From Arcobacter caeni (GTDB lineage: Bacteria > Campylobacterota > Campylobacteria > Campylobacterales > Arcobacteraceae): 64,000 nucleotides of DNA. Shown one piece after another: positions 63,048-64,000 of the stretch. The stretch's first letter is position 1. The number at the start of each line of letters is the position of its first letter. The position numbers were made by a program, and so were the translations under genes. Location: assembly GCF_003063245.1 (NCBI RefSeq), contig NZ_MUXE01000001.1:62001-126000 (forward strand), written 5' to 3'. The notes below the pieces were generated by a model, which was not told the DNA's origin, ran no database searches, and saw only the letters and a program-made list of their open reading frames with translations.

Positions 63048-63827
63048 TTATTCTGTGAGGTGCTGTGTGAAATCTAAGATATTTAATTGCCAAAAATCAT
63101 TGAAAATATTATCTTCTATGGCCTTAATATTTAAATTTTTTGTAAGAGAAGTAATAAAATCTTGTTTATCATCTTTTGAAAATAATAATTTTGTAATATT
63201 TTTATCTTTGGTATATTCATTTAATTGTGAAATTTCTGTAACATTTAAATTCTTTTTTTCTCTAAAAGTAGTTACTATTCCAAATCTTTTTGCAAAATAT
63301 TCCCAATAATCATCAAAAACATAGATATTTTGAACTTCACAACTATTTAGTTTTTGTTTAATTGTTAAAAAAGTTTGATCTATTTCATCAAGAAATTTTT
63401 CATAATTTTCTTTATAATAACTCTCTTTACTTTTATCATATTCTACAAAAGTATCATAAATATTTTTTGCAACAGCTCTCAAATTAAGGGGATCAGTCCA
63501 AACATAAGGATTGTTTTTTATTTTATTTATATTAGAAGAAATATCAACTACTATTAATTTAGGATTATATTTTAATAAAGCTTCGGCATATTGTTTTTCA
63601 ACATCTAGGCCAAAATGGAAAAATATTTTTGTATTTGCTAATTTAGAAAGTTCAGAAATAGGAAGTTCTTTATAAGTATCCAAATATCTACTTGTAATTT
63701 CCCTTGCTCTCACCTCTTTTTGTGCAATTTTATTCACAAGATGAGTTTCCAAAGGGAAATATGTAACAACTAGATTTTTTGAAAAAAGAAAAAGAGGAAA
63801 TAACAACAAAAGAATGACTCTAAACAA
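63048..63827 (-). CDS. ZnuA-like metal-binding periplasmic protein
   Basis: A 259-residue protein with signal peptide (about 1-16) and the cluster A-I binding fold: VVTYFPLETHLVNKIA near residue 20, FFHFGLDVEKQYAEALLKYNPKLIVVDIS (about 69-97) and NPYVWTDPLNLRAVAKNIYDT (about 106-126), where ZnuA has a His ligand before the WxDP motif. It resembles zinc/manganese ABC binding proteins, yet the usual His-rich loop is absent and some His ligands appear replaced (HFG retained, NPYVW instead of DPHVW). The metal may differ. No permease or ATPase genes are in the window. Confidence 0.78.
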   Translation of the reverse strand: MFRVILLLLFPLFLFSKNLVVTYFPLETHLVNKIAQKEVRAREITSRYLDTYKELPISELSKLANTKIFFHFGLDVEKQYAEALLKYNPKLIVVDISSNINKIKNNPYVWTDPLNLRAVAKNIYDTFVEYDKSKESYYKENYEKFLDEIDQTFLTIKQKLNSCEVQNIYVFDDYWEYFAKRFGIVTTFREKKNLNVTEISQLNEYTKDKNITKLLFSKDDKQDFITSLTKNLNIKAIEDNIFNDFWQLNILDFTQHLTE

Positions 63828-63861
63828 TATATTATTTCCTCTAATTTAAACTAAACAATTA

Positions 63862-64000
63862 CTAAAGTTCAGAAACTGTTTTTCTTAATCTAATACCTAA
63901 CTCTTTTAATTGCTCTTCATCAACACTTGATGGTGCTTGAGTTAATAAACATTGAGCTTTTTGAGTTTTAGGGAATGCTATTACATCTCTGATTGAATCA
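63862..64000 (-). CDS. aspS: Aspartyl-tRNA synthetase (3' end)
   Basis: The last 46 codons of a gene that extends past the right edge. The frame reads [20 protein letters not shown] then [20 protein letters not shown] to the stop at 63862. [12 protein letters not shown] followed by APS is the characteristic C-terminus of bacterial AspS. It charges tRNA-Asp, or also tRNA-Asn in Campylobacterota, which lack AsnRS in many species. The ZnuA-like gene follows 34 bases later in the same direction. Confidence 0.9.
   Translation of the reverse strand, partial: DSIRDVIAFPKTQKAQCLLTQAPSSVDEEQLKELGIRLRKTVSEL

Noticed and set aside
1-64000. CRISPR arrays, insertion sequences or prophage
   Set aside because: No regularly spaced direct repeats, transposase motifs or phage structural genes were noticed on reading; this was done by eye, so short or diverged elements could be missed.

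Overview
The window looks like the chromosome of an Arcobacter-type member of the Campylobacterota. It is very AT-rich with densely packed genes. It carries an MlaA-MlaC-RND cluster of the kind known in Campylobacter jejuni, HQWRQP-type histidine kinases, a selenocysteine formate dehydrogenase with TorD-like and small Tat partners, and a short-form adenylate kinase. This assignment rests on gene content and family knowledge; no search was run.

Layout. 1-6 kb: M48 protease end, YebC, then an outer-membrane lipid transport operon (mlaA, mlaC, RND permease, LOG protein). 5.9-6.1 kb: a possible small RNA. 6.1-10 kb: HAD phosphatase, a thiol-redox operon (DsbB, DsbA-like, TlpA-like) and a methyltransferase. 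10-20 kb: RraA, a GH17-GT2 beta-glucan synthase-like fusion, an RMD1 protein, an amidase, a KefB-type antiporter, glyA, an Ada-like repair regulator and a MOSC protein. 20.2-20.5 kb: a decayed glutamine amidotransferase.

20.5-41.5 kb is a formate/selenium region. A minus-strand operon encodes an Fe-S protein, a TorD-like chaperone, a small Tat protein, FdhA with an in-frame UGA (selenocysteine), FdhB, FdhC, FdhD, a cysteine-repeat protein and a NifS-like protein. A binding-protein/kinase/regulator trio diverges from it and may sense an anaerobic substrate. After a MerTP/transglutaminase operon come selD (itself read through a UGA), tRNA-Sec (selC), selA and selB. The window therefore holds the enzyme and the whole selenocysteine-insertion machinery. 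Both UGA codons are followed by a small hairpin whose loop GGU lies exactly 18 nt downstream.

41.5-53 kb: chemoreceptor, UvrD-like helicase, response regulator, glutathione peroxidase, a PnuC-kinase salvage pair, uvrC, alr and a Sel1-repeat protein. 53-59 kb holds the most notable accessory system: overlapping genes for a large adenosine-deaminase-like protein and a large P-loop ATPase that match the RADAR anti-phage system (rdrB, rdrA). They are preceded by a small membrane-protein gene that appears split by a frameshift at an A8/T8 tract, and a decayed gene lies next to them. 59-64 kb: CinA-like protein, two divergent adenylate kinases of different types, a YgiQ radical-SAM protein, a ZnuA-like binding protein and the 3' end of aspS.
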